A DNA stretch of 64,000 bases. Source: Nostoc carneum NIES-2107 (lineage in GTDB: Bacteria; Cyanobacteriota; Cyanobacteriia; Cyanobacteriales; Nostocaceae). Each line of letters opens with the position of its first letter. Positions within the stretch are counted from its first letter, which is position 1. The notes below the pieces were generated by a model. It ran no database searches. It saw only the letters and a program-made list of their open reading frames with translations, and was not told the DNA's origin. Positions 9,286 to 17,274 of this stretch are shown in pieces. The position numbers and the translations under genes are program-made. The DNA is taken from the NCBI GenBank assembly GCA_002368155.1, contig AP018180.1, positions 3,970,719-4,034,718 of the forward strand, given 5' to 3'.

Positions 9286-9432
9286 GTAGTAACTCAATAC
9301 TTGTCGGTTAAGGGCAAAAGGGAAAGGGGAAAAGGGGCAAGAAAAAACCTTTAACCCTTACCCTTTCACCTTTTCCCCAAACCAAATTAAGAGTTTAAAA
9401 TCCTTAACCGAGCAGTATTGGGTAGTAACTAC
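9286..9432. repeat. Long imperfect inverted-repeat element downstream of the rhomboid gene
   Basis: The left arm at about 9286-9312 (core ACTTGTCGGTTAAG) is mirrored by the right arm at about 9403-9432 (CTTAACCGAGCAGT core). The purine-rich block GGGGAAAAGGGG is opposed by CCTTTTCCCC inside. The element is 147 bp and could fold into one long hairpin. A related half copy (TTAACCGACAAGTATTGCTAC) occurs at about 11360-11382. This is a dispersed, MITE-like repeat; it could also terminate rhomboid transcripts. Confidence 0.6.
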
Positions 9433-9613
9433 TCACACAAAATCAAATACATTCGTGGCGAGAAGGAAGAGAAAAACCATGTGTGTAATTAATTCATTTT
9501 TTAAATTGGTATTAGTGGTTTCAGCTAGTACTAGAATGATTTTGGCAATAGATTGACATAATCTAGACGCAAACAGCAATTATCACTTAAAAATCTGAAA
9601 ATCTGGAGACTTC

Positions 9614-10147
9614 ATGCCCAAGCTCAACGTTAAGCAGAAAAACTGGCTACTTTCCGCCCATGTTGCATTTGGTAGCATTTGGTTGGGTACGGCTTTATGC
9701 ATAGTAGCGATCGCATTGAAAAATACTCATACTACTAACGGTGATGAACTATATGCAGTTAATGCTAGTTTGAAGTTAATCGATGATTTCGTAATTATTC
9801 CCTCAGCTAACTTATCTTTGTTAACCGGAGGACTGCTTTGTTGGTTAACGATTTGGGGATTTTTTAAACACTACTGGGTAATTGTCAAATGGATTGCAAC
9901 AGTTCTGTTGATTACTACGGGAACTGTGTGGCTAGGGCCTTGGTTAAATGCAGCCACAAGTATTTCCGAGATAGAGCGATCGCAAGCGTTAAGTAATCCC
10001 CTATATACATTTGACATCAAAGGCGTTCTTATCGGCGGTACAATTCAAACTTTATTTGTACTTGCTATTATTGGCATTTCCGTCCTGAAACCTTGGGGTA
10101 GAAGAATAGTCAAATCGCCAGAAGAATCTACCTCATCAAGCAGCTAG
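9614..10147 (+). CDS. DUF2269-like integral membrane protein
   Basis: This 177-residue protein has four predicted membrane helices, roughly at residues 12-34, 58-80, 90-110 and 140-165. The N-terminal WLLSAHVAFGSIWLGTALCIVAIAL segment, with a histidine inside the first helix, is typical of DUF2269-like small membrane proteins. The biochemical function of the family is unknown. The C-terminus is a serine-rich cytoplasmic tail. It has its own start after a region rich in dispersed repeats and does not form an operon with the rhomboid gene, which ends 335 bp upstream. Confidence 0.7.
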   Translation: MPKLNVKQKNWLLSAHVAFGSIWLGTALCIVAIALKNTHTTNGDELYAVNASLKLIDDFVIIPSANLSLLTGGLLCWLTIWGFFKHYWVIVKWIATVLLITTGTVWLGPWLNAATSISEIERSQALSNPLYTFDIKGVLIGGTIQTLFVLAIIGISVLKPWGRRIVKSPEESTSSSS

Positions 10148-10243
10148 AGACTTGCAAATAAAAAATAATCAATTGCTTTGGTGAGCAGAGGGAGCAGAGG
10201 AGGAAAAATACAATTATGGTCTTCGCTGTGAAAAATCGATAAT

Positions 10244-11239
10244 CTAATCTCTTTCCCCCTTACCCCTTCCCCAGTCCCCAGTCCCCAGTCCCCAGTCCCC
10301 TAAATCCACATTTCCACCACTAATAATTACGCCAATTTTTGCGCCTGGTGCTTTTACCACACCTGCTAATAAAGCAGCAGCAGCTAGTACTCCTGTGGGT
10401 TCAACAACAATTTTCAAGCGTTCCCAAATAAACAACATCGTACTGATAATTGCTGATTCCGAAACTGTCACCATATCATCAACATAATTCAGCACTAGGG
10501 GGAAGGTGATTTTCCCCAAGTAAGGAGTACGAGCGCCATCGGCAATTGTATTAGGATTGGTAACAGTTTGCAGAGTTTTGCTGTGAAAGGAACGGGTAGC
10601 GTCATCGGCTAGTTCTGGTTCTACACCAATCACCCGACAGTTTGGTAAAAGTGCTTTAGCTGCGATCGCACAACCGGAAATTAATCCGCCACCACCACAA
10701 GGAACTAGTAACAAATCTAGTTCGCCTATCTCTTGTATCAATTCTAAAGCAGCTGTTCCCTGTCCCGCTATGATGTGGTGATGATCGTAAGGGGGAATGA
10801 GGGTGAGATTGCGATCGCTGGCTAAATTTTGGGCTAATTCTTCTCGGTTCGTTGTCTGGCGATTGTAGAGAATCACCTCAGCGCCATAACCGCGTGTAGC
10901 AGTTTGCTTGACTGCGGGCGCATCATCAGGCATGACAATAGTTGCAGGTATATTAAGCAATTTTCCCGCAAGTGCGATCGCTTGGGCATGATTTCCCGAT
11001 GAAAATGTGAGAACTCCTTGGTGTTTTTGGACTGCAGATAGCTGTGCTAATGCATTGTACGCACCCCGAAATTTAAACGCGCCTGTGCGTTGAAAATTTT
11101 CGCATTTAAAAAACACCTGGCTGTGAGTAAGTTCATTTACTGTTGTTGAAGTTAGCACAGGTGTTAAATGAGCAATACCCAATAGACGTTCTTGTGCTGC
11201 TTGCACATCATTTATAGTGACAGAATTATCATTTTGCAT
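10244..11239 (-). CDS. Serine/threonine dehydratase (PLP-dependent), with a repeat-derived C-terminal tail
   Basis: This fold-type II PLP enzyme of 331 residues belongs to the family of serine racemase, catabolic threonine dehydratase and threo-3-hydroxyaspartate ammonia-lyase. It deaminates hydroxy-amino acids to 2-oxo acids. FKFRGAYNAL holds the PLP lysine (about Lys58), SSGNHAQAIA binds the cofactor, the CGGGGLISG loop holds the phosphate and SGGNVD lies near the C-terminus. It lacks the ACT-like regulatory domain of biosynthetic IlvA, so a catabolic or racemase role is more likely. The last 17 or so residues ([17 protein letters not shown]) are encoded by GGGGACTGG intergenic repeats (about 10245-10301). 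The family domain ends at GGNVDL, so a repeat has replaced the native stop. Confidence 0.88.
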   Translation of the reverse strand: MQNDNSVTINDVQAAQERLLGIAHLTPVLTSTTVNELTHSQVFFKCENFQRTGAFKFRGAYNALAQLSAVQKHQGVLTFSSGNHAQAIALAGKLLNIPATIVMPDDAPAVKQTATRGYGAEVILYNRQTTNREELAQNLASDRNLTLIPPYDHHHIIAGQGTAALELIQEIGELDLLLVPCGGGGLISGCAIAAKALLPNCRVIGVEPELADDATRSFHSKTLQTVTNPNTIADGARTPYLGKITFPLVLNYVDDMVTVSESAIISTMLFIWERLKIVVEPTGVLAAAALLAGVVKAPGAKIGVIISGGNVDLGDWGLGTGDWGRGKGERD

Positions 11240-11341
11240 TTAATTAAATAAGTCGGTGAAATAAACTCAAATATTTTACAAAAAGTAAATATGTTTGAAA
11301 CTCTAATACAAATTCTTGATGAGGCTGCATAGAATTCTATC

Positions 11342-11385
11342 CCCCTTCCCCTTTTTCCCCTTAACCGACAAGTATTGCTACATTC
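11342..11385. repeat. Half copy of the 9286-9432 repeat
   Basis: A pyrimidine-rich run (CCCCTTCCCC...) is followed by CCTTAACCGACAAGTATTGC. It matches one arm of the 147-bp inverted-repeat element at 9286-9432. The opposite arm is absent. It sits in the 208-bp region between the divergent dehydratase and Tudor-knot protein genes. Confidence 0.5.
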
Positions 11386-11442
11386 CAGAGGCGAAAAATT
11401 TCTATCTCTTAATAAATCAACCAACTCTCAAAAATACTTGAG

Positions 11443-11448
11443 TATAAT
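11443..11448 (+). promoter_or_regulatory. Consensus -10 box TATAAT before the Tudor-knot gene
   Basis: A perfect TATAAT overlaps the first possible TTG start of the downstream frame. If used, transcription would begin near 11455, which supports translation starting at the ATG at 11484. No good -35 hexamer is visible at the usual distance, so this would be an extended or activator-dependent promoter. Confidence 0.4.
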
Positions 11449-11483
11449 TGCATACTATGTTTTGGCGTTGGGAGAACCCGCTC

Positions 11484-12788
11484 ATGGATAAATCAATTGT
11501 GCAGTTGGTTGACGAATTACCAAGTGATAATATCAGCATCAAGGTTTTGAACGCTCTCAATTATGTCGCCCCCGGACAGTGGAACAACCTAGTGGGTTTT
11601 GACAATAGTGTCCGTGCAATTACTGGTGAAACTGACCCCGCAGTTATTCAAAGAATCCGCGATCGCGCCGTTTCTCTCTATCACGATCCGCAAAATGGCT
11701 ATCAGATGGCGGTGAAACTATATCAAACCATCGATAAAGCCGACACAGCTATGGCAACAGCAGCTTTAGCGAATAAAGTAGGGGAAAAAATCGGTTTTCT
11801 ATCCTTTTTAAGTAACATTACTCCCAAGGCAGACGTAACTCAAACTATAGATTTAGTCTTAAAAATTGCGATTGAAATTATCGCCTTCTCGAAAATAAAT
11901 GGTATTCCTAGTCCTAATCCCCAAGAATTTGCTAAATCTCTAGCTGACAACTATCAAGATGCTTCCTTAATGCGGATGATAGCCTTAGTCTGCATAGATG
12001 GAATGCTACCTTTAGGCCCTGATTTCCTCAGCAAAATTCACAGCATTATTACTGGCACTGATGCCAATGTAGTCGCGCAAAATCCTGTATTCTTAGCAGT
12101 TAATACGGCTTTACCTGGTAATAATCCCTCCGAGAAATTTGGTTTTATTACTCAAGCTTTCAACTCCGTACAAGGCTGGATGAATGGCTTAGTAGCTAAG
12201 ACAGGTTTAACACCGCAATCGATTACTAGCCATTTAGGTAACTTTATTCAGATTGCTGATGATAACTTAGATTTCGTCGCCGCATTCTTGGATCAAACCA
12301 CCAACTACTTTGAGCATACAGGCATTCAATCAGTAGCACGCGCCATAATTTTGCGATCGCACTCTTTAGTGAAAGCCGAAACTCCCGCACCAGCACTACA
12401 GGCAAGCGCCGCACCTGCATCAGCAGCACAGCCAGGTAATAGCCAATATGGAGTTAGCAAAAATGTAGAAGTTTGGGACGAAGAGGAAGAAGATTGGTAT
12501 CAAGCCACAATTGAGAAAGTTGACAATGACCAGTTCTTTGTCAATTACATTGGCTACGGTTCATCTTATAACGAATGGGTAGGCGAAGATGAAATTCGCA
12601 TTCGCGAACATGGCTCATCCGATACTAATGGATTTGCTGTGAATCAGAAAGTCAAAGTTTGGGATGAAGATAACGAAGATTGGTATTCCGCCAGTATTCA
12701 GAAAATTCAAGGACAACAATATTATGTACATTACCTAGATTACGATTCTTCCTATGATGAGTGGGTGGATTTGGAAGAAATTAGATAA
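11484..12788 (+). CDS. Unknown helical protein with two C-terminal Tudor-knot domains
   Basis: The N-terminal 300 or so residues are mostly helical and match no family I recognise. A short Ala/Pro linker follows, then two consecutive copies of a small barrel module (about 12455-12600 and 12645-12785): V-x-VWDE-x2-EDWY-x-A-x-I, a central Y/F-x-V-x-Y, then SSY-x-EWV and EIR. This pattern fits the Tudor-knot / chromo-barrel superfamily, best known from eukaryotic MRG, MOF and Agenet-like proteins that bind nucleic acid or methylated peptides. I prefer the ATG at 11484 (MDKSIVQLV), with GGGAGA 8 nt upstream. TTG 11448 and ATG 11457 lie in or beside a TATAAT box. The stop codon TAA at 12786 is the first three bases of a MITE-like element, so the insertion may have set the C-terminus. 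Confidence 0.8.
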   Translation: MDKSIVQLVDELPSDNISIKVLNALNYVAPGQWNNLVGFDNSVRAITGETDPAVIQRIRDRAVSLYHDPQNGYQMAVKLYQTIDKADTAMATAALANKVGEKIGFLSFLSNITPKADVTQTIDLVLKIAIEIIAFSKINGIPSPNPQEFAKSLADNYQDASLMRMIALVCIDGMLPLGPDFLSKIHSIITGTDANVVAQNPVFLAVNTALPGNNPSEKFGFITQAFNSVQGWMNGLVAKTGLTPQSITSHLGNFIQIADDNLDFVAAFLDQTTNYFEHTGIQSVARAIILRSHSLVKAETPAPALQASAAPASAAQPGNSQYGVSKNVEVWDEEEEDWYQATIEKVDNDQFFVNYIGYGSSYNEWVGEDEIRIREHGSSDTNGFAVNQKVKVWDEDNEDWYSASIQKIQGQQYYVHYLDYDSSYDEWVDLEEIR

Positions 12789-12976
12789 GCTGTTACGCAT
12801 TTAAATTGTATATTTCGCACTCAGGTTGTCAAAAGGAGCCAGTGCGTTGGGCGGCTTTGCCGACTTGAAGCAACTGGCGTTCAAGAGTCCAAAGTCCAAG
12901 CTAGCCTTTGACTCTGGACTCTTGACCCTTGACAGTCCTAACGCCAGAATATTTGATTTAGGTGCGTATCAGCTTA
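12786..12976. repeat. MITE-like element, copy A (terminal inverted repeats, TA-flanked)
   Basis: The left end is TAAGCTGTTACGCATT. The right end, read on the other strand, is TAAGCTGATACGCACC. These form imperfect terminal inverted repeats bounded by TA, as expected for elements mobilised by IS630/Tc1-type transposases. The interior shares long stretches with the inverted copy at 15162-15307. Copy A additionally carries a block of about 45 bp (about 12837-12882, beginning GAGCCAGTGCGTTGGGC) like another dispersed repeat seen near 24236. It has no coding capacity. Confidence 0.8.
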
Positions 12977-13011
12977 ATGCGTAATTCGTAATTACAAATC
13001 AGCATTGGCTC

Positions 13012-13048
13012 AGATACCCGAATTTTTGAAAAATTCGGGTATCTTTTT
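13012..13048 (+). terminator. Rho-independent terminator after the Tudor-knot gene
   Basis: A 16-bp perfect stem (arm AGATACCCGAATTTTT) with a one-base loop is followed directly by a T-run on the + strand. It terminates transcripts entering from the left. On the other strand the trailing T-run is missing, so it serves the + strand chiefly. Confidence 0.85.
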
Positions 13049-13061
13049 GTTTATAAAGCTC

Positions 13062-14135
13062 TTAATTGGGTTTTTGCTTTTCTCGCCGTTTTTGTTCGAG
13101 ATAATTGAGCAATTGAGTTACATAAACTTCAAAATCGGCATTTCTATTTTTGACAGATTGAATAGGTAAAATCGCAAAGGAATCAGGAAAATTAATCACG
13201 AAATTACCTAAACGGAATCCTAAAGGTCTTAAATGTCCACCTTTTAATTCTGCACGGAAATCTTCCGGTGGTTTTTTCAAGCAATTTAAGAACCATTGGC
13301 GTGTCGATTTACCTATATTATCCGACTTGAAATAAATTAATCCCAGCAAATTAAATAAATTGCTCTTTTTAATTAAAGAAAATGTCTCTTCAGGAGTTGG
13401 TCGGATATTCACTCCTAGACGAATTAGAAACTCTGCCAAAGCTTTAGGTTTAATGGCGCTATCAAGTTGAGTATTAACTGGAGCTAACAGTAGAGATGGC
13501 TGACTTTTAATAAAGAGGCTACCAATACTGACATCAGAATTCTCAGTTTTTGTCTGAGCTATGGAATCTTGGGGATTGACATAATAAGAAATCAAATTTT
13601 GGGTTTTTCTATTTTTTAACCTCAGTTCATGAATTAGGTATTCAATATCATTGAATACACTTTGAATTTTTTTCTCTTGTTTTTCTAGAGGTAAAGAACC
13701 TGAGGTTTTTTGAACTACTTCACGAATTATTTGTTTGATAGCATCTGGGTCATCAGGAAAGCTACTAAATGCTTCCAAAAGCGCAATGTATTTACAACCA
13801 ATACTATGACCTATCCAAGCAAAGTTAGAATTATCTTTGTAAATGTCATAGTCATAACCTGCTAGCTTTGCCATTCTCACCAATTCCGGAATAATTCTAT
13901 ACTGCTCTTTGATGAGAAACCCGGCTTCGGTGTAATGATCAAAAGTAAAGTTAAATGGCAAAAGAATTATTGTATAGCCGTGATTAAATAAACTTTCTAG
14001 TAAATAGCGATAAAAGAACATGGGGCCAAATGTACCGAAAAATGCTCCTCCAATGAATTGGATGACTCCTCGTGGTTGGGGATGTAGAGCAACCCAACTA
14101 AAAGAAACTGGTTTAAATCTTAGCTTTAGACTCAT
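13062..14135 (-). CDS. DUF1350 family alpha/beta-hydrolase-like protein
   Basis: This 357-residue protein has the DUF1350 features found in cyanobacteria and plastids. The N-terminal WVALHPQPRGVIQFIGGAFFG resembles the first strand and oxyanion loop of alpha/beta hydrolases. LLPFNFTFDHYTEA follows, then WIGHSIGCKYIALLEAF, a nucleophile-elbow pattern G-H-S-x-G. The catalytic role is inferred from fold only; no substrate is known. I chose ATG 14135 (MSLKLRFKP) because AGGGA lies just upstream. The frame is open to 14228, but those 31 residues do not resemble the family. It is convergent with the Tudor-knot gene. A 3' terminator with a T-run on its own strand is not evident. Confidence 0.8.
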   Translation of the reverse strand: MSLKLRFKPVSFSWVALHPQPRGVIQFIGGAFFGTFGPMFFYRYLLESLFNHGYTIILLPFNFTFDHYTEAGFLIKEQYRIIPELVRMAKLAGYDYDIYKDNSNFAWIGHSIGCKYIALLEAFSSFPDDPDAIKQIIREVVQKTSGSLPLEKQEKKIQSVFNDIEYLIHELRLKNRKTQNLISYYVNPQDSIAQTKTENSDVSIGSLFIKSQPSLLLAPVNTQLDSAIKPKALAEFLIRLGVNIRPTPEETFSLIKKSNLFNLLGLIYFKSDNIGKSTRQWFLNCLKKPPEDFRAELKGGHLRPLGFRLGNFVINFPDSFAILPIQSVKNRNADFEVYVTQLLNYLEQKRREKQKPN

Positions 14136-14304
14136 AATTTCCCTAATTAAGTAATAGCAAGTAATTCGTACTTGAGAATTGATATAATTTATTCCAAGCA
14201 CGGATATTGAATGCTGAAGCAGATTCAAATAACTTGTGCCTGGAATAAAAGCTAGTGTGACTTATAGAATATAATTCTAGGTAGACTTAAGCGTCAATCA
14301 AAGT

Positions 14305-14733
14305 CTAAAATTCATCCGATAAAACCACTGTGATATTGGTGTTTTCTTCCGGTGTAAAACCACTTCCTTCCGCGATGTAAGTAATTGAGCCGCCTGCTTG
14401 TAAAACAGCAGGGCCACCACAAGCTTTAATTAAATTAACCCCATCTTGCACCTTAATATTTTGACAACCAAATTCCAGCCCATTTGGGCCTGAAATTTGA
14501 ATTTTATTGATTGTGCCAGTTTCACCAGCAGGTAAGAGAAGTTGAGCAGAACGAATAACTGTTGTTGCTGGTAAAGATGTAGTTGTTGTGTTTACACTCA
14601 GCTTCCCTCCAGTAATTGCAGCTTTTTCTATAATTCTTAAGGTGGGAGCAGTAATTGTATCTGCCATTACTGGCGCACTAAAGAATAACATTACAAATGA
14701 CAGAACAAAGGCAAAAATTTTAGCTAAACGCAT
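14305..14733 (-). CDS. Small secreted protein of unknown function
   Basis: This 142-residue protein begins with a clear Sec signal peptide: positively charged MRLAK, a hydrophobic core FAFVLSFVMLFFS and a likely cleavage after APVMA. The mature part is rich in Thr, Gly and beta-branched residues and contains two cysteines (FGCQN and KACGG) that could form a disulphide in the periplasm. It looks like a small beta-rich protein. I recognise no family. The promoter region upstream contains the MITE-like copies and the long palindrome described separately. Confidence 0.65.
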   Translation of the reverse strand: MRLAKIFAFVLSFVMLFFSAPVMADTITAPTLRIIEKAAITGGKLSVNTTTTSLPATTVIRSAQLLLPAGETGTINKIQISGPNGLEFGCQNIKVQDGVNLIKACGGPAVLQAGGSITYIAEGSGFTPEENTNITVVLSDEF

Positions 14734-14900
14734 AGATTTATTCAGTGAATTTATGTTGATTGTCTTAGCACGAAAAGCGTGGGTACTGATGCGTTACGCT
14801 ATCGCTAACGCATCCTACCTGAACTTTAAAAATTAAAGATGAGCTAGAAGAAAGATGTCTCTTTCGCTTTACTCACAAAGCTACAATATCAACTAAAAAT

Positions 14901-14938
14901 TATGAGTAATAGTACCCTCGAGGGTACTATTACTCATA
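14901..14938. promoter_or_regulatory. 38-bp perfect palindrome
   Basis: The sequence is a flawless inverted repeat with no loop, centred between 14919 and 14920 on TACCCTCGAGGGTA. It lies between divergently transcribed genes, about 170 bp upstream of the secreted-protein start, and is not followed by a T-run, so a terminator is unlikely. A cruciform, a dimeric regulator site or the scar of a palindromic mobile element are possible. Confidence 0.7.
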
Positions 14939-14960
14939 GGTTTAAACCAAATGGTAAAGA

Positions 14961-15121
14961 TAAGCTGTTACGCATTGAAGTTGCATAGTTACTCATCAGG
15001 ATTGTCCAGAGTCAAAAGTCCAAGTTTATCCTTGACTCTTGTAAAGACGCGATTAATCGCGTCTCTACAACTTCTGACAACCCAAACAAGAAAATGTGCA
15101 ATCTAGATGTGCATCAGCTTA
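14961..15121. repeat. MITE-like element, copy C
   Basis: It has the same ends as copies A and B: TAAGCTGTTACGCATT on the left and, inverted on the right, TAAGCTGATGCACATC. The interior is different and contains the palindrome AGACGCGATTAATCGCGTCT (about 15048-15067), a dispersed repeat that recurs near 45560. The element is 161 bp, with TA at both boundaries. Confidence 0.75.
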
Positions 15122-15161
15122 CCTGCTGGTATGGGAATCAATATTGAGACGGTTTGGGTGA

Positions 15162-15307
15162 TAAGCTGATACGCGCCTAAATCAAATATTCTGGCGTTAG
15201 GACTGTCAAGGGTCAAGAGTCCAAAGTCCAAGCTAGCCTTTGACTCTGGACTCTTGACTTTTGACAACCTGAGTGCGAAATATACAATTTAAATGCGTAA
15301 CAGCTTA
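15162..15307. repeat. MITE-like element, copy B (inverted relative to A)
   Basis: The reverse complement of this 146-bp stretch matches copy A almost throughout, except for the extra ~45-bp block in A. The ends are TAAGCTGATACGCG and, inverted, TAAGCTGTTACGCATT. It lies 40 bp from copy C, giving a nested repeat cluster upstream of the inositol oxygenase gene. Confidence 0.8.
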
Positions 15308-15403
15308 ATTCTTGTTTTCAGCGCCTTACTACAGGCTTGACGCTACGCATAATCATTGCTGTGGTTGACTCGGAAGGTTGCAAAAAAACTTAATACACGT
15401 TTT

Positions 15404-15453
15404 ATGCACACGTGTGCAATTATAAAAACATCAGCTAATGCACACGTGTGCAT
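15404..15453. promoter_or_regulatory. Twin palindromic operator upstream of the inositol oxygenase gene
   Basis: The palindrome TGCACACGTGTGCA occurs twice, at 15405-15418 and 15439-15452; the second extends to the 16-mer ATGCACACGTGTGCAT. Centres are 34 bp apart, near three helical turns, and a TATAAA lies between them. Paired identical palindromes next to a catabolic gene fit binding by a dimeric regulator such as a LacI- or TetR-type protein. The regulator is not in the window. Confidence 0.7.
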
Positions 15454-15501
15454 GAAGACGAAAGTCTGATTCCACAAGAAACTGGCGTAACTCCTCACAA
15501 T

Positions 15502-16395
15502 ATGTCTTATACTCTCAATACCGTTAACCAAGCTGAAAACAATCCCTTACATTCCCTAGAAGAATGGGAAGAAGATGTACTGAATCGCTATCCCGATCCA
15601 GAAAGCATAGTTAAAGCGGGTAAAACTACAGCAGAATACAGAAATTATGAAACAACTACTAGAGATTCAGTTAAAGAGTTTTATCGCTTAAATCATGTTA
15701 ACCAAACATACGACTTTGTGCTTAAGAAAAAGGCAGAGTTTTTGCAGTTTAATCAGCAAGAAATGACGGTTTGGGATGCGGTGAAATTTTTAAATCAATT
15801 AGTGGATGATTCCGATCCAGATACAGATTTAGATCAGTTACAGCACTTATTGCAAACATCAGAAGCTATTCGTGCTGATGGACATCCTGATTGGATGGTA
15901 TTAACTGGCTTCTTTCACGATATGGGGAAGGTGCTGTGTTTATTTGGCGAACCCCAATGGGCAACTGTAGGCGATACTTATCCTGTGGGTTGTGCATTCT
16001 CTGATAAAATTGTCTTCGCGGAATTCTTTAAAGAAAATCCTGATTACAATAACCCGAAATATAACACTAAGTATGGTATTTATGAGCCGAATTGTGGATT
16101 AAGTAATGTCCAGATGTCATGGGGTCATGATGAATATTTTTATCACATGATGAAGCCCTATTTACCTGAACCCGCTTTATACATTCTGCGTTATCACTCC
16201 TTCTATCCACAACACCGAGAAAACGCCTACGAACATTTAATGAATCAGCGCGATCGCGAAATGTTCAAGTGGGTAAAATTATTCAATCCTTATGATTTGT
16301 ATTCCAAAAACCCCAATCCTCCAAATTGCCAAGAACTCAGACCATATTATGAAGATTTAGTGGCTAAGTATTTACCTGCTACTTTAAAATTCTAA
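15502..16395 (+). CDS. Inositol oxygenase (myo-inositol to D-glucuronate)
   Basis: The protein matches the eukaryote-type myo-inositol oxygenase family over its length. These mixed-valent di-iron enzymes cleave the inositol ring to D-glucuronate with O2. All six expected metal ligands are recognisable: the His in [12 protein letters not shown], the His-Asp pair in GFFHDMGKV, the His in SWGHDEY, the His in LRYHSFYP and the Asp in [26 protein letters not shown] near the start is a family signature. I set the start at ATG 15502 (MSYTLN), because the open frame upstream (GTG 15448) lies inside an operator palindrome. The enzyme is sporadic in bacteria. A sugar ABC transporter and porin follow downstream, so it may act on imported inositol. 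Confidence 0.9.
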   Translation: MSYTLNTVNQAENNPLHSLEEWEEDVLNRYPDPESIVKAGKTTAEYRNYETTTRDSVKEFYRLNHVNQTYDFVLKKKAEFLQFNQQEMTVWDAVKFLNQLVDDSDPDTDLDQLQHLLQTSEAIRADGHPDWMVLTGFFHDMGKVLCLFGEPQWATVGDTYPVGCAFSDKIVFAEFFKENPDYNNPKYNTKYGIYEPNCGLSNVQMSWGHDEYFYHMMKPYLPEPALYILRYHSFYPQHRENAYEHLMNQRDREMFKWVKLFNPYDLYSKNPNPPNCQELRPYYEDLVAKYLPATLKF

Positions 16396-17274
16396 GCATA
16401 GGTTGATTGCCAAGTGCAGGATTTGGGAAACCTGCTGCTATCCCCGTAAAGCCATCATCTAAAAATCGCAGTTTTTACTACCTGATTCTGACGTTAGATA
16501 GATGAAAATCTTACCGTTTTGTATTAAATAACGTCCAGAAGAATCTCAAAAAAAGTTCCTGATATTAGCATACTTGAGACAGATTGAAAAATAATTTCCC
16601 ATAATTTTCAGGTATGGTGCTGTTATACGTTTCATCGGTAACAGATGCTTTCCAGGATTGCTATAAAAATTCACAATAGCCTACTCTGAAAAATATGAAA
16701 TTTGACATTAAATATTAGTTCCTAGAGAGTGTTAAATTTTATTAATTGATTTTCAGAAATAGCAGTGAATTTGGTTAAATTTGGATATGAGCTAAAAGCG
16801 GCTAATTTCTCAGAAATACTTCTCTAGAGATAGGAAAACGCTAGAGTTTTACAACTTTAGAAAAAGTAGTTTTAGATAAAAAGTGCCTGCCGCTACAAGC
16901 AAGATTAACCAAAGAAAAAGTAATTTATACCAGTACATTCAAGTAGCTTTTACAAAACCATAATGTAAAAATTTGATGTATTGCAGCCAGCAGCTTTTAA
17001 CATTCAAAAAAATCATAAATGCTAATTCACAATTGAGTCATTCAGATTTGTTCTCAGCTTCTAGCTGAAAATCTGGTGACAAATTTTTCAGAATTGGTAT
17101 GAGTATCGCTAATAGTAGTAGCTCAAATCACTATTAATAGCTCAGAGATTGGATAGCAATTGAGCAGCTACAAGCTAGCAGCGTCACTTAATTAGGTCTG
17201 AAGTTTTCAGTCCTAGTTCAAATTGCAATGACATTGCAGATATAGGTTGAAATCCATATTTGGATAGATGAATT
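16396..17274. other. 879-bp non-coding gap
   Basis: I see no gene here. A small hairpin (GCAGG...CCTGC, 16416-16435) follows the inositol oxygenase stop by about 20 nt and is followed by a GCTGCTATCCCCG stretch. It is not a recognisable terminator or riboswitch. The rest is AT-rich, without tandem repeats, and could hold the promoter and a leader of the transporter operon. Confidence 0.5.

Noticed and set aside
14956-15310. Tandem small RNA genes in the MITE cluster
   Set aside because: The hairpins are explained by MITE and nested palindromic repeats, and no promoter or terminator pairs were seen.
16396-16500. Riboswitch-like stretch (GCTGCTATCCCCG after a hairpin)
   Set aside because: It lacks the conserved core of cobalamin or other riboswitches that I know, and the downstream gene is nearly 800 bp away.
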